A stretch of DNA of 64,000 bases from Hafnia psychrotolerans (GTDB lineage Bacteria > Pseudomonadota > Gammaproteobacteria > Enterobacterales > Enterobacteriaceae). The DNA lies in assembly GCF_014639435.1 (NCBI RefSeq), contig NZ_BMFZ01000007.1, positions 38,777 to 102,776 of the forward strand, written 5' to 3'. The notes beneath the pieces are model-generated. The model did not search any database. It saw only the letters and a program-made list of their open reading frames with translations, and was not told where the DNA came from. How positions within the stretch are numbered: position 1 is the stretch's first letter; each line of letters opens with the position of its first letter. Position numbers and translations under genes: made by a program. Positions 19,569 through 29,595 of this stretch are shown piece after piece.

Positions 19569-20617
19569 TACTGCTCCTTTCCTGCAGCCAAAAGTTGTAA
19601 CAGTTCCTGATAAACCACTTCGGGTTGAATATCGATCAGACTTTGATGGTAGCCCTGTTCGGCATCGCCTTTGCGCACCTTATGATAGCCGCTGATGAGA
19701 CGAATGACTTTGGCATGCTGGCTCAGTGGCGGTGTAAAGTCAGGGCTGCTTGGCCCGTAAAGCGCCACCAATGGCTTGTTCAATGCGGCCGCAACGTGCA
19801 TTAAACCTGAATCATTACTGACCACGGCCTGACAAGCGGCAATCAGCACAACAGCCTGATCCAACGAGGTTTTACCGGCCAGATTCATACAAAATCCCTG
19901 GGCCTGCTCTGTCAAGGCCAAACGGATATCTTCACCAGCAGGGTGATCTTTTGCCGAGCCGAAAAGCACTATCTGATAACCCGCAGCGATAAGTTGCTTT
20001 GCCAGCGTGGCGTAGTGATAGTGTGGCCAGCGCTTGGCCGGGCCGAACTCAGCCCCGGGGCAGAATCCAATCAGCGGACGGTCAATGGAGAGCGCAAAAG
20101 ATTCCCGCGCTGTTATGGCTTCTGCATTGGTGACCTGCAACTGTGGCCAAAGTAACGGCTGAGGTAAGTCGGCGGCGGATTTTATCTGCTGTGCTGCATA
20201 GCCCAACGCCGCATAGCGCTGAACCATCAGTGGGAACGCCTGCTTATCCAATACGCGCAAATCGTTAAGCAAGCCGTAACGCATTTCGCCGCGCCAACCC
20301 GTACGCTGAGGAATCTGAGCAAAGAAAGGTACCAGCGCCGACTTGAAAGAGTTCGGCAACACGAAGGCGCGCTGATAATGCTTGTCACGTAATGCAATGC
20401 CCAAACGGCGTCGTGCGCCAAGTTCTAGCGCACCATGGCCCAAAGGCATCGGCAACGCATGGCTGACTTCCGGCATTCTTTCAAGCAATGGCCGGCACCA
20501 CGCCGGCGCCATGACATCAATCTCTGCCGCTGGCTCAATGGCCTTAATGGTCCGATACAGACTTTGCGACATCATCATATCGCCCACCCAAGAAGGGCCA
20601 ATGACCAGCATTTTCAT
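19568..20617 (-). CDS. waaF: WaaF, LPS heptosyltransferase II
   Basis: Adds the second heptose of the inner core. 349 residues of family GT9. MKMLVIGPSWVGDMMMSQSLYRTIK is the enterobacterial N-terminus; PGAEFGPAKRWP and VSNDSGLMHVAAALNKPLVALYGPSSP are the phosphate- and donor-binding motifs. Follows hldD after 48 bp in the conserved hldD-waaF-waaC order. Confidence 0.97.
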   Translation of the reverse strand: MKMLVIGPSWVGDMMMSQSLYRTIKAIEPAAEIDVMAPAWCRPLLERMPEVSHALPMPLGHGALELGARRRLGIALRDKHYQRAFVLPNSFKSALVPFFAQIPQRTGWRGEMRYGLLNDLRVLDKQAFPLMVQRYAALGYAAQQIKSAADLPQPLLWPQLQVTNAEAITARESFALSIDRPLIGFCPGAEFGPAKRWPHYHYATLAKQLIAAGYQIVLFGSAKDHPAGEDIRLALTEQAQGFCMNLAGKTSLDQAVVLIAACQAVVSNDSGLMHVAAALNKPLVALYGPSSPDFTPPLSQHAKVIRLISGYHKVRKGDAEQGYHQSLIDIQPEVVYQELLQLLAAGKEQ

Positions 20618-20665
20618 TCCGTACTCATCCTTCAGCTAACGCTTCAACTTTACTCAACGCGAATT

Positions 20666-21598
20666 TCATACCGTGCGGTTAAGCCACGCCATGTATTCAG
20701 CCACGCCTTCAGCCACGGTTTTGAAAGGTTTGTCATAACCCGCTGCGCGCAGGGCTGTCATGTCAGCCTGCGTAAATGACTGGTAACGGCCTTTCAATTT
20801 CTCAGGGAATGGAATGGTTTCGATATGACCTGTTTTGTGATGTTCGATCACGGCTTCAGCGACAGCCTGGAAGGATTCTGAACGGCCCGTCCCACAGTTG
20901 AAGATCCCTGACACACCGTTTTGCCAGAACCAAAGGTTTACCGCTGCTACGTCACCGACGTAGATAAAGTCTCTCTTGAAACCTTCACTTCCTGCGAACA
21001 GTTTTGGATTCTCGCCAGCATTAATCTGGTTGTTCAGATGGAATGCAACACTCGCCATGCTCCCTTTATGGCCTTCACGTGGACCATACACGTTGAAGTA
21101 ACGGAAACCACAAATTTGCGACTGTGCCTGCGGCAGAATTTCACGCACGTACTGGTCAAAGAGGAATTTGGAGTAGCCATAAACGTTTAGCGGTTGTTCA
21201 TATTTACGATCTTCGACAAAGCTGATGCTTTGGCTGCCGTAGGTCGCCGCTGAAGAGGCATAAAGGAAGGGGATCTCACGATCAAGACAGAAATGTAGGA
21301 TGTCTTTCGAGTACTGATAGTTGTTGTCCATCATGTACTTGCCATCCCATTCAGTCGTGGATGAACAGGCACCTTCATGGAAGATAGCGTCGATTTCGCC
21401 AAGGTCATCGCCTGCTACAATGCTGGCAATAAAATCTTCTTTGTCGCAGTAATCGGCAATATCCAGATCGACCAGATTGACAAACTTGGTGCCGTCTTTC
21501 AGGTTATCAACCACTAAAATATCGCGGTATCCCATATTATTAAGCGATTTAATAATATTGCTGCCGATAAAACCGGCGCCACCAGTGACGATTATCAT
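20666..21598 (-). CDS. hldD: HldD, ADP-L-glycero-D-manno-heptose 6-epimerase
   Basis: Converts ADP-D-glycero- to ADP-L-glycero-D-manno-heptose, the donor used by WaaC, WaaF and WaaQ. A short-chain dehydrogenase-type epimerase with the nucleotide-binding GGAGFIGSN (residues 6-14), the SSAATYG catalytic Ser region and YGYSKFLFD with Tyr-x3-Lys. From ATG 21598 it has 310 residues, identical in length to E. coli. First gene of the hldD-waaF-waaC-GT4-waaL-GT2 run, divergent from kbl. Confidence 0.98.
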   Translation of the reverse strand: MIIVTGGAGFIGSNIIKSLNNMGYRDILVVDNLKDGTKFVNLVDLDIADYCDKEDFIASIVAGDDLGEIDAIFHEGACSSTTEWDGKYMMDNNYQYSKDILHFCLDREIPFLYASSAATYGSQSISFVEDRKYEQPLNVYGYSKFLFDQYVREILPQAQSQICGFRYFNVYGPREGHKGSMASVAFHLNNQINAGENPKLFAGSEGFKRDFIYVGDVAAVNLWFWQNGVSGIFNCGTGRSESFQAVAEAVIEHHKTGHIETIPFPEKLKGRYQSFTQADMTALRAAGYDKPFKTVAEGVAEYMAWLNRTV

Positions 21599-21622
21599 GG
21601 GACTCACCTTTAATCATTTAGA

Positions 21623-21645
21623 AAGCCACGCACCATGCGTGGCTT
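21623..21645. other. Perfect 10-bp stem in the hldD leader
   Basis: AAGCCACGCA (21623-21632) and TGCGTGGCTT (21636-21645) form a perfect stem with a 3-nt loop, 25 nt upstream of the hldD start and inside the hldD-kbl divergent region. A short T tract (TTTC) follows on the minus strand. It could be an attenuator or a stabilising 5' hairpin. The Shine-Dalgarno AAAGGTGAG lies outside the stem. Confidence 0.5.
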
Positions 21646-21841
21646 ATACAGTTGGCAATATCATAACACTTCATAATGCGCGCCACAGTGGGAAGCTATC
21701 CGATAAGTCGCATTCTTGTGTATCAAGACCTAAGGCGTGAACTATGCTACAAAACGGAGATATTTTGACAGCTTCACTCGTTATTCATTATGCAGGTTAG
21801 TAATGTGTCCAATGAATGAGTCATTTTCAGGAGATAACGTT

Positions 21842-23038
21842 ATGTCCGCTTCGTTTTATCGCCAGTTGGAAGAAGATCTCGATCAGGCACGTGCTGATGG
21901 TCTGTTTAAAGAAGAGCGAATCCTGACTTCCGCTCAGCAGGCTAAAATCACTGTGGCAGGAGGCAAACCGGTCATCAATTTTTGCGCTAACAATTACCTC
22001 GGTTTAGCCAACCATCCGGAACTGATCGACGCAGCTAAAGCTGGGCTGGACAGCCACGGTTTCGGTATGGCTTCGGTGCGTTTTATCTGCGGTACCCAGG
22101 ATACACACAAAGAGCTGGAAAGCCGTCTGGCAGATTTCCTGTGCATGGATGATGCAATCCTTTATTCCTCCTGTTTTGACGCTAACGGTGGGCTGTTTGA
22201 GACGTTACTCGGTGCCGAAGATGCCATTATTTCTGATGCGCTCAATCATGCATCGATTATCGATGGTGTCCGTCTGTGTAAAGCCAAACGCTATCGTTAC
22301 GCTAATAACAACATGGCTGAACTCGAAGCCTGTTTAGAAAAGGCCAAAGCCGAAGGCGCTCGACATATTCTTGTGGCCACCGATGGCGTATTTTCAATGG
22401 ATGGTGTGATCGCCAATCTGGGTGGCATTTGCGATCTGGCAGAACGTTTCGACGCGCTGGTAATGGTAGATGATTCCCACGCCGTCGGTTTTGTTGGTGA
22501 GCACGGTCGCGGAACGCACGAATATTGCGACGTGATCGGGCGGGTAGATATCATCACTGGCACACTCGGTAAAGCGCTGGGTGGTGCATCCGGTGGCTAT
22601 ACTGCCGCGCGTAAAGAAGTCATTGATTGGCTGCGGCAGCGCTCCCGACCTTATTTGTTCTCCAACTCCCTCGCACCGTCTATTGTTGCCGCCTCACTGA
22701 AAGTCCTGTCGATGCTGGAAGAGGGCAGCGAATTGCGTCAGCGTCTGATGAATAACGCGAAGTTGTTCCGTGAAAAAATGACTGTCGCTGGCTTTACTTT
22801 GGCAGGTGCCGATCACGCGATTATTCCGGTGATGCTGGGCGAGGCCAAACTGGCACAGGAGTTTGCTTCGGCGCTTCAGCATGAAGGTATTTACGTCACC
22901 GGTTTCTTCTTCCCCGTGGTGCCAAAAGGTCAGGCGCGCATCCGCACCCAAATGTCTGCCGCGCACAGCGTCGAACAAATTGAACAAGCGGTGGATGCCT
23001 TCACTCGTATCGGTAAAAAGCTTGGCGTCATCGCCTGA
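21842..23038 (+). CDS. kbl: Kbl, 2-amino-3-ketobutyrate coenzyme A ligase
   Basis: PLP enzyme that splits 2-amino-3-oxobutyrate with CoA into glycine and acetyl-CoA, the second step of threonine degradation after Tdh. 398 residues from ATG 21842 ([13 protein letters not shown]), which has an AGGAGATAACG Shine-Dalgarno; an upstream in-frame reading adds 35 unrelated codons. The PLP lysine lies in [14 protein letters not shown] (near residue 245), with VDDSHAVGF binding the cofactor. Operon with tdh, 9 bp apart. Confidence 0.97.
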   Translation: MSASFYRQLEEDLDQARADGLFKEERILTSAQQAKITVAGGKPVINFCANNYLGLANHPELIDAAKAGLDSHGFGMASVRFICGTQDTHKELESRLADFLCMDDAILYSSCFDANGGLFETLLGAEDAIISDALNHASIIDGVRLCKAKRYRYANNNMAELEACLEKAKAEGARHILVATDGVFSMDGVIANLGGICDLAERFDALVMVDDSHAVGFVGEHGRGTHEYCDVIGRVDIITGTLGKALGGASGGYTAARKEVIDWLRQRSRPYLFSNSLAPSIVAASLKVLSMLEEGSELRQRLMNNAKLFREKMTVAGFTLAGADHAIIPVMLGEAKLAQEFASALQHEGIYVTGFFFPVVPKGQARIRTQMSAAHSVEQIEQAVDAFTRIGKKLGVIA

Positions 23039-23047
23039 GGAAGCCGT

Positions 23048-24073
23048 ATGAAAGCGTTAGCAAAGTTAAAGCGTGAAGAAGGTATCTGGATGACCGATGC
23101 GCCAGTACCGGAGCTTGGCCATAATGATCTGCTGATTAAAATCCGTAAAACCGCCATTTGTGGCACCGACGTACATATCTATAACTGGGATGAATGGTCG
23201 CAAAAAACCATTCCGGTTCCGATGGTGGTTGGGCATGAATATGTCGGTGAAGTCGTCGGAATTGGCCTGGAAGTTAAAGGCTTTACCCTGAGGGATCGCG
23301 TTTCCGGTGAAGGGCATATTACCTGTGGGCACTGCCGCAACTGCCGTGGCGGGCGCACGCATCTGTGCCGTAATACTCAGGGCGTCGGGGTTAATCGCCC
23401 AGGTGCTTTTGCCGAATATCTGGTACTGCCAGCCTTTAACGCTTTCAAAATCCCAGACAATATTTCCGACGATCTGGCGGCGATTTTCGACCCGCTGGGC
23501 AATGCAGTGCATACCGCGCTCTCCTTTGATTTAGTCGGTGAAGATGTGCTGGTATGCGGCGCCGGGCCGATTGGTATTATGGCGGCCGCGATTTGCAAAC
23601 ACGTCGGTGCACGGCATGTGGTTATTACTGACATGAATGAGTACCGGCTGGATCTGGCGCGCAAAATGGGTGTCACCCGCGCGGTTAATGTGAAGAACGA
23701 AAGCCTGGACGAAGTGATGGCGGAACTGGAAATGACCGAAGGATTTGATGTGGGGCTGGAAATGTCCGGCGCACCGCCTGCTTTCCGTTCCATGCTCAAT
23801 GCCATGAACCACGGCGGCCGAATTGCGCTGCTGGGTATTCCGCCGTCTGATATGTCAATCGACTGGAATCAAGTAATCTTCAAGGGGCTGTTTATCAAAG
23901 GGATTTATGGTCGTGAGATGTTTGAAACCTGGTACAAAATGGCGGCGCTGATCCAATCCGGTTTGGATCTCACACCGCTTATCACTCACCACTTCCCGAT
24001 CGACGATTTCCAGAAAGGCTTTGACGCGATGCGTTCCGGGCAGTCAGGTAAAGTGATCCTCGACTGGTCGTAA
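23048..24073 (+). CDS. tdh: Tdh, L-threonine 3-dehydrogenase
   Basis: NAD-dependent, zinc-containing dehydrogenase that oxidises threonine to 2-amino-3-oxobutyrate. 341 residues. The catalytic zinc ligands are in [13 protein letters not shown] and GHEYVGEV, and the structural zinc cysteines are in [15 protein letters not shown] (near residues 92-107). [16 protein letters not shown] is the NAD-binding loop. The product passes directly to Kbl. Confidence 0.98.
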   Translation: MKALAKLKREEGIWMTDAPVPELGHNDLLIKIRKTAICGTDVHIYNWDEWSQKTIPVPMVVGHEYVGEVVGIGLEVKGFTLRDRVSGEGHITCGHCRNCRGGRTHLCRNTQGVGVNRPGAFAEYLVLPAFNAFKIPDNISDDLAAIFDPLGNAVHTALSFDLVGEDVLVCGAGPIGIMAAAICKHVGARHVVITDMNEYRLDLARKMGVTRAVNVKNESLDEVMAELEMTEGFDVGLEMSGAPPAFRSMLNAMNHGGRIALLGIPPSDMSIDWNQVIFKGLFIKGIYGREMFETWYKMAALIQSGLDLTPLITHHFPIDDFQKGFDAMRSGQSGKVILDWS

Positions 24074-24084
24074 CGCTTTTTTCC

Positions 24085-24109
24085 GCCCTATATTCGCTTA
24101 GGGCTTTTT
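24085..24109 (+). terminator. Intrinsic terminator of kbl-tdh
   Basis: GCCCTA (24085-24090) pairs with TAGGGC (24099-24104) and is followed by five T. It overlaps the last codons of the converging yibQ gene. Confidence 0.8.
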
Positions 24110-25048
24110 CGCAAACCAGGTGTTCCAGGTGCGTTCGACGAAGCTAACCGCAGGCAATTGTGTGATGCTTTCACCCAGGATTTTAAACATCACGCCTGCG
24201 TAAACCGGTGGGACAGGTTGTTTTACTGAGCACAGGCGTACGCCTTTAAACGCCGTTTTCACCGGGATGGTTTTGGTGGGCGCTTTACCTGCAGGTGCGC
24301 TGCGCGTAGGTTCATTTAGCAGGTCGCTGGGGCGAACCAGTACGATGTCAGATGGTAGGTTGGGCAGCATCTGTTGCAAGACCCGCACTGTAGTGGGATG
24401 TGGATGGCCGATAGCGATGGCATAGCCATTACGGCGTGCCAGTTGAATAGCCCGCTCGAACTGATGGCGGATCTCCGCTTCATTCTGCACATCGTCTAAA
24501 AAGACGTTGCGTTTAATGACCCGAACTCGTGTTCCTGCCGCCGCCTGCACTGACTTGGTATTGCCAATTGTCATGCTGTCGAGGAAAAATAGATTGTGGG
24601 CGTTCATCGCCTGCATCACATTTTCCATACCCGGGAGACTGGACGTCATGGCGCTGCCCATATGATTGTTGATGCCCACGGCGTAAGGCACGCTAGCGAT
24701 AGCCTTATCGACAATACGTTTGACTTCTTCGCGGCTCATCGACGGCGTTAACGTATCTTTTTCCAGTGGCTGTTTACTCAGCGGCGCCATTGGCAGGTGG
24801 ATCAGAATTTCACGGCCTTGCTGATGGGCTTTTTCCATCATTACACGCGTATCCGGGGCATTAGGGAAAATCGCAATGGAGACAGCCTTGGGCATCTGCA
24901 AAACCTGATTTTCGTTATGCTGCCGATAACCAAAATCATCAATAAGAATGGCTAACTTGGCGGCCTGCACCTGGCAAGCAAACAGAGCGGTGCTACAGAG
25001 TGCGGCTAAAACGGACTTTTTATATCTCAACGCTATCTTCCCAACCAC
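24098..25048 (-). CDS. yibQ: YibQ, divergent polysaccharide deacetylase family protein
   Basis: Predicted secreted protein of the divergent polysaccharide deacetylase family (DUF610), function unproven. Residues 10-29 form a signal peptide ending CQVQA-AKLA. The core shows LAILIDDFGYR, the HLPMAP motif, INNHMGSAMTS and IAIGHPHPTTV, the expected NodB-like His/Asp positions. 316 residues, starting at GTG 25048 inside the end of envC (16-bp overlap), so it is coupled to envC, a cell-wall hydrolase activator. This hints at a peptidoglycan-related role. Confidence 0.9.
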   Translation of the reverse strand: MVGKIALRYKKSVLAALCSTALFACQVQAAKLAILIDDFGYRQHNENQVLQMPKAVSIAIFPNAPDTRVMMEKAHQQGREILIHLPMAPLSKQPLEKDTLTPSMSREEVKRIVDKAIASVPYAVGINNHMGSAMTSSLPGMENVMQAMNAHNLFFLDSMTIGNTKSVQAAAGTRVRVIKRNVFLDDVQNEAEIRHQFERAIQLARRNGYAIAIGHPHPTTVRVLQQMLPNLPSDIVLVRPSDLLNEPTRSAPAGKAPTKTIPVKTAFKGVRLCSVKQPVPPVYAGVMFKILGESITQLPAVSFVERTWNTWFAKKP

Positions 25049-26289
25049 GGCTGTGGGTTAACGGCCTGGCCCTGACGACGAATTTCGAAATACAGCGATG
25101 GCTGACCTTGACCGCCGCTGGTACCCACTAATGCAATGGCTTGACCCGATTTGACCTGGTCACCCACATTCACGAGTGCGCTTTGGTTGTAACCATAAAG
25201 GCTCATATCACCTTTGCCGTGCTCAATGACCACTACCAGACCATAGCCTTGCAACCAGTCGGCCAGTAGAACGCGGCCATCGGCAATGGCTTTAACCTCG
25301 CTGCCTTCACGGGCAGAAATCACGATGCCTTTCCAGCGTAGCTCACCCTGCAACTCTTCCCCAAAGCGGTGCAGAACGGCACCTCGGACTGGCCATATGT
25401 CCTGACCCGTCGGCCGACCAAGTCCTCCGGTGCGTGATACCAGCGCCTGTTCGCCTTGCGTCGGTTTATAGGTTGAGCCCTTCTTCTTCGCCTGCTGTTC
25501 TTTAGCGCGAATGGCTGCGGCTTCTTTGGCCTCTTTCTCTGCTCGGGCGCGGGCTGCACGCTCGGCTGCGGCAATTTTGTCACGCAGACGTGTTTCGTTG
25601 GCGCGCAGCTCCACCAGTTTTTGTTCATCTTTTTGCAATGAACTTTCCAGTGCGATCAGGGTGTTTTTTCTGGCTACACGGGCCTGTTCCAGTTTCTGCT
25701 GTTGGCTTTGTTGTTCACTGAGCACACGTTTCTGCTGAGTTTGTTTTGACTGTAGTGTTACCCGCTGAGAGGCAAGATCTGACCGTGTTTGCTTAAGGTC
25801 TTCGATAGATTTCTGGCGCGCTTCGTTGAAATAACCGAAATAGGCCAGGATCCGCTCGCTGCGCTCGCTCTCTTCACCACTGAGGAGTAATTGCAAACCA
25901 TTGTGCTGACCAATGCGAAAGGCGGCATCCAGTTGCTTCGCCAGAATGGCTTCCTGATTTTTTTGTTGTTTTTGTAGTTTGTCTATCGAGGCGTTCAAAC
26001 CGGAAATATCTTTACTGAGTAAGGATAAGGTTGACTGGGTATCGCGTAATCCGCGGCTGGCCGAGGCAATAATTTTTTCCTGGGCTTGAAGCTGGTCTTG
26101 CAATGAACTGCGTTGCTGTTTCTGCTGCTTAACGCTCTTTTCTTTTTCGGCAATACTTTGCTGGAGTGTTTTCAGCTGATCTTTACTGTCATCAGCATGG
26201 GCAGCAAAGGGAGGAACGAGCAACGAAACGCAGAACAAAAGCGTAGATGCCGGGATCCCCTTGTCTTTGACAAAAAGGCGGTTTTTCAT
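25033..26289 (-). CDS. envC: EnvC, murein hydrolase activator
   Basis: Periplasmic activator of amidases AmiA and AmiB during daughter-cell separation. A signal peptide (about residues 1-32, ending AAHA) precedes a long coiled coil (about 35-260, rich in Q, K and E) and a C-terminal LytM domain with the RWKGIVI, GYGLVVVIEHGKGDMSLYGY and SSGGQGQPSLYFEIR-like segments. As in E. coli EnvC, the LytM domain lacks a full set of zinc ligands and is regulatory, not catalytic. ATG 26289 gives 418 residues, matching the family. Confidence 0.95.
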   Translation of the reverse strand: MKNRLFVKDKGIPASTLLFCVSLLVPPFAAHADDSKDQLKTLQQSIAEKEKSVKQQKQQRSSLQDQLQAQEKIIASASRGLRDTQSTLSLLSKDISGLNASIDKLQKQQKNQEAILAKQLDAAFRIGQHNGLQLLLSGEESERSERILAYFGYFNEARQKSIEDLKQTRSDLASQRVTLQSKQTQQKRVLSEQQSQQQKLEQARVARKNTLIALESSLQKDEQKLVELRANETRLRDKIAAAERAARARAEKEAKEAAAIRAKEQQAKKKGSTYKPTQGEQALVSRTGGLGRPTGQDIWPVRGAVLHRFGEELQGELRWKGIVISAREGSEVKAIADGRVLLADWLQGYGLVVVIEHGKGDMSLYGYNQSALVNVGDQVKSGQAIALVGTSGGQGQPSLYFEIRRQGQAVNPQPWLGR

Positions 26290-26404
26290 TGCGCTGAACT
26301 TGATGAATTTGCTCAAACTTTTTCCTGCTCGCCGACCGTGGATGATAGACAATCTGGCTACCCTTCGGGTTATCGTACCATTAATCAATCAGCTGATGCA
26401 CAAA

Positions 26405-26441
26405 CAAAAAAGGCGTCTCAGCCTCAACTGATACGCCTTTA
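26405..26441 (-). terminator. Intrinsic terminator after gpmI
   Basis: On the minus strand AAAGGCGT (26440-26433) pairs with ACGCCTTT (26416-26409), followed by more T. It lies between gpmI and envC, so envC-yibQ probably also has its own promoter. Confidence 0.8.
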
Positions 26442-26461
26442 AAAGATAAATTATCGTGTTT

Positions 26462-28006
26462 TTATTCAACGATAAATAACGGCCTTCCGCTCATTTCCTG
26501 CGGGATTTCCATACCCATCAACGACAACATGGTCGGTGCAATATCAGAAAGCTTGCCGCCTTCTACCGCCAGAGCATGACCACCGATGTAAATCAGCGGT
26601 ACTGGCAGACTGGTGTGCGCGGTGTGTGCCTGACCGGTGACCGGATCACTCATTTGTTCAGCATTACCGTGATCGGCTGTGATAAGCAGTTGGCCGCCCA
26701 CTTGTTTTACTGCATCAACAACCTGAGCGATACAGGCATCCAGCGTCTCAACCGCTTTAACCGCCGCGTCGTAAATACCGGTATGACCGACCATATCGCC
26801 ATTCGGGTAGTTACAAATGATGGTGTCATATTTTCCGCTGGCGATGGCACCAAGCAGTTTGTCGGTCAATTCTGCGGAGCTCATTTCTGGCTGCAGATCA
26901 TAGGTCGCGACGTTCGGTGATTTAATCAGAATGCGGTCTTCGCCAGTGAACGGTTGTTCCATACCCCCGTTAAAGAAGAAGGTAACATGGGCATATTTCT
27001 CGGTTTCAGAAATACGCAGTTGGGTTTTGTCGTGTGCCATTAGCCACTCGCCCAACGTGTTTTTCAGCGACGCCGGTGGGTAAGCACAGGCAGCATCGAT
27101 GTCGGCAGCATATTCGGTCAGCATCACGAAATCGCCGAAATTAATCACTTTTTCACGGGTAAAACCTTCGAAATCCGGGCTAATGAAGGCACGAGTGATT
27201 TCACGAGCGCGGTCAGCGCGGAAGTTCATGAAGATCATCGCATCGCCATCATTGAGTGCGGCATCCGCTTCGCCTGCTTTGCGCACAACGGTTGGTTTGA
27301 CAAATTCATCATTCTCATCACGCGCATAGGCAGCCTGTAAACCGGCTACGGCGTTGTCTGCAGTGAAGGCACCTTTAGACTGCGTCATCAGGTCGTAGGC
27401 CAACTGTACGCGATCCCAGCGGTTGTCACGGTCCATGGCGTAGTAACGGCCAATGATTGACGCAATACGGCCAGTACCGATTTGCGTGAATTTTTCACTG
27501 AAGCGTTTTAAGGCCGCTTCAGCACTGCGCGGTGGTGTGTCGCGGCCATCAAGGAATGCGTGCAAATAAATCGCTTTTGCACCCCGGCGATGTGCCATGT
27601 CGACCATTGCCATGATGTGATCTTCGTGGCTATGAACACCGCCAGCAGAGAGCAGCCCCATAATATGTACCGCTTTGTCGGCATTGACGGCGCTGTCCAC
27701 GGCGGCTGCCAGCACGGCATTCTCGAAGAAGTCACCCTCTTTGATTTCTTTATCGAGGCGAGTCAGATCCTGATAAACGATACGGCCTGCGCCCAGATTG
27801 ACGTGACCGACTTCTGAGTTTCCCATCTGACCGTCCGGTAAGCCAACATCCAAACCTGAAGCGGCGATTAGAGTATGTGGGTAAGTTTCCCACAGGTTGT
27901 CCATCACCGGGGTTTTTGCATTTAGAATGGCGTTATCCTGTTGCTCTTCGCGATGGCCGTAGCCGTCCAGAATGACCAGTACCATGGGTTTTTTGTTGCT
28001 CGACAT
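26462..28006 (-). CDS. gpmI: GpmI, 2,3-bisphosphoglycerate-independent phosphoglycerate mutase
   Basis: Manganese-dependent glycolytic enzyme of the alkaline phosphatase superfamily, interconverting 3- and 2-phosphoglycerate. 514 residues. The metal site starts with [11 protein letters not shown] (D14-type Asp). The phosphoserine is in [14 protein letters not shown] (near residue 62-75). [11 protein letters not shown] and the C-terminal [13 protein letters not shown] carry further metal ligands. Gene order gpmI-envC-yibQ is as in E. coli. Confidence 0.98.
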   Translation of the reverse strand: MSSNKKPMVLVILDGYGHREEQQDNAILNAKTPVMDNLWETYPHTLIAASGLDVGLPDGQMGNSEVGHVNLGAGRIVYQDLTRLDKEIKEGDFFENAVLAAAVDSAVNADKAVHIMGLLSAGGVHSHEDHIMAMVDMAHRRGAKAIYLHAFLDGRDTPPRSAEAALKRFSEKFTQIGTGRIASIIGRYYAMDRDNRWDRVQLAYDLMTQSKGAFTADNAVAGLQAAYARDENDEFVKPTVVRKAGEADAALNDGDAMIFMNFRADRAREITRAFISPDFEGFTREKVINFGDFVMLTEYAADIDAACAYPPASLKNTLGEWLMAHDKTQLRISETEKYAHVTFFFNGGMEQPFTGEDRILIKSPNVATYDLQPEMSSAELTDKLLGAIASGKYDTIICNYPNGDMVGHTGIYDAAVKAVETLDACIAQVVDAVKQVGGQLLITADHGNAEQMSDPVTGQAHTAHTSLPVPLIYIGGHALAVEGGKLSDIAPTMLSLMGMEIPQEMSGRPLFIVE

Positions 28007-28322
28007 GTCTAATGACCTCGTTGAAAAGTAAATGCGAAATAGGCTCGCTGGTTACCGGGATTCGCCTCCGGGAGAGGGTGCCAGCGCGGCTATTTCCACT
28101 TTTGACGTGGGATTTTACCTTAGTGGGCAAAGACAAATAGCCATGAGAGATCAAAGATGACGCAATGTTTGGATTAACTTTCAGCATAAATGCGTGTTAG
28201 TTTTTCGGGGTATGCCGCAGTTTGTGGCATTAGGCGGTGCTTACTGGCTGTATTTGCCGCAGCGCGCAGGTATACTCTCAAGCCTTGAATTTTCCCCCAA
28301 CAGACGGGAGTTGCTACACCCC
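28007..28322. other. Divergent gpmI/yibN promoter region
   Basis: About 316 bp without a supported gene. A TATACT hexamer at 28271-28276 is a plausible -10 box for yibN, with no good -35. A GCTGG/CCAGC pair (28049-28085 region) may form a weak stem in the gpmI leader. An in-frame extension of yibN from 28194 has no homology that I recognise. Confidence 0.45.
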
Positions 28323-28754
28323 ATGCAAGATATTATGCCGTTCATTAGTGCACATCCGGTTCTCAGCCTCGCGTGGGTTGCATTACTGATTGCAGTGATT
28401 GTGACCACTTTTAAGACGCGTTTTTCTAAAGTAAAAGAGATCTCCCGTGGTGAAGCGACCCGCCTGATCAACAAAGAAGACGCTGTAGTGGTTGACGTGC
28501 GTGCACGTGATGAATTCCGTAAAGGTCATATCTCCACATCGTTAAACGTGTTGAGTACTGATATCAAGAACAACAACTTAGGCGAACTCACTAAGCATAA
28601 AGCTCAGCCGGTGATCGTCGTTTGTGCCAATGGCACTTCTTCGCGCTCTGCGGGGGAAGGCTTGATCGGTGCTGGCTTCGAGCGTGTCTATACTCTGAAA
28701 GATGGAATCTCAGGCTGGAGTGGTGAAAACCTGCCTTTAGCGCGCGGTAAATAA
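28323..28754 (+). CDS. yibN: YibN, membrane-anchored rhodanese-like protein
   Basis: An N-terminal transmembrane helix (about residues 12-30) tethers a cytoplasmic rhodanese domain. [16 protein letters not shown] is the CH2 entry motif, and [16 protein letters not shown] carries the active-site cysteine loop, so sulfurtransferase activity is possible. ATG 28323 gives 143 residues, the E. coli length. Head of the conserved yibN-grxC-secB-gpsA-cysE series. Recent E. coli work links YibN to the membrane insertase YidC; nothing here tests that. Confidence 0.93.
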   Translation: MQDIMPFISAHPVLSLAWVALLIAVIVTTFKTRFSKVKEISRGEATRLINKEDAVVVDVRARDEFRKGHISTSLNVLSTDIKNNNLGELTKHKAQPVIVVCANGTSSRSAGEGLIGAGFERVYTLKDGISGWSGENLPLARGK

Positions 28755-28806
28755 TTGCCGGGCATGATAAGCAACACCAAAATCGACGTTATTAGAGGCG
28801 GCATCC

Positions 28807-29055
28807 GTGGCTAAAATTGAAATCTACACCAAAGCAACTTGTCCTTATTGCCATCGTGCGAAAGCTTTGCTCAATAGCAAAGGCGCAACATTTGATGAGA
28901 TTGCCATTGATGGTGATGCGGATAAACGTGAAAAAATGATCGTACGTAGCGGCCGTTCTACCGTACCTCAGATTTTTATCGGCGGGCAGCACATTGGTGG
29001 CTGCGACGATTTACATGCACTTGATGCGCAAGGCGGGCTGGATCCGTTGCTGTAA
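28807..29055 (+). CDS. grxC: GrxC, glutaredoxin 3
   Basis: Small dithiol oxidoreductase reduced by glutathione. 82 residues. The redox motif CPYC is at residues 11-14, and the glutathione-binding STVPQIFIGGQHIGGCDD segment contains the cis-proline. Translation starts at GTG 28807 with an AGAGGCGG Shine-Dalgarno; there is no ATG near. Lies between yibN and secB as in E. coli. Confidence 0.97.
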   Translation: MAKIEIYTKATCPYCHRAKALLNSKGATFDEIAIDGDADKREKMIVRSGRSTVPQIFIGGQHIGGCDDLHALDAQGGLDPLL

Positions 29056-29124
29056 GCGACATTCTGCTGCTGTGCATTTTCATTAAGTGTTTAAAAGGAC
29101 TGTTAACTTAAGGGTACTACTCAC

Positions 29125-29595
29125 ATGTCAGAACAAAACAACACCGAGATGGTTTTCCAGATCCAGCGTATCTATACCAAAGATATTTCCTTCGAAGCGC
29201 CAAATGCGCCTCAGGTTTTCCAGCAAGACTGGCAACCAGAAGTTAAACTTGATCTTGATACAGCGTCCAGCAAATTGGCTGATGACGTCTATGAAGTCGT
29301 ATTGCGCGTTACCGTAACTTCTTCACTGGGCGATGAGACTGCGTTCCTGTGTGAAGTTCAGCAAGGCGGGATTTTCTCCATCTCTGGTATTGACGGGAAT
29401 CAACTGGCGCATTGTTTGGGGGCGTACTGTCCAAACATTCTGTTCCCTTATGCTCGTGAGTGCATTACCAGCCTGGTATCCCGCGGTACTTTCCCGCAGC
29501 TCAATCTGGCACCCGTTAACTTTGATTCGCTGTTCATGAATTATCTGCAACAGCAGGTTGATGCCGAAGGTGCAGAACCACATCAGGATGCCTGA
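29125..29595 (+). CDS. secB: SecB, protein-export chaperone
   Basis: Tetrameric chaperone that keeps preproteins unfolded and hands them to SecA. 156 residues with the conserved [20 protein letters not shown]-terminus, the [11 protein letters not shown] segment and an acidic C-terminal tail. Its TGA stop shares one base with the gpsA ATG, giving coupled translation. Confidence 0.98.
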   Translation: MSEQNNTEMVFQIQRIYTKDISFEAPNAPQVFQQDWQPEVKLDLDTASSKLADDVYEVVLRVTVTSSLGDETAFLCEVQQGGIFSISGIDGNQLAHCLGAYCPNILFPYARECITSLVSRGTFPQLNLAPVNFDSLFMNYLQQQVDAEGAEPHQDA

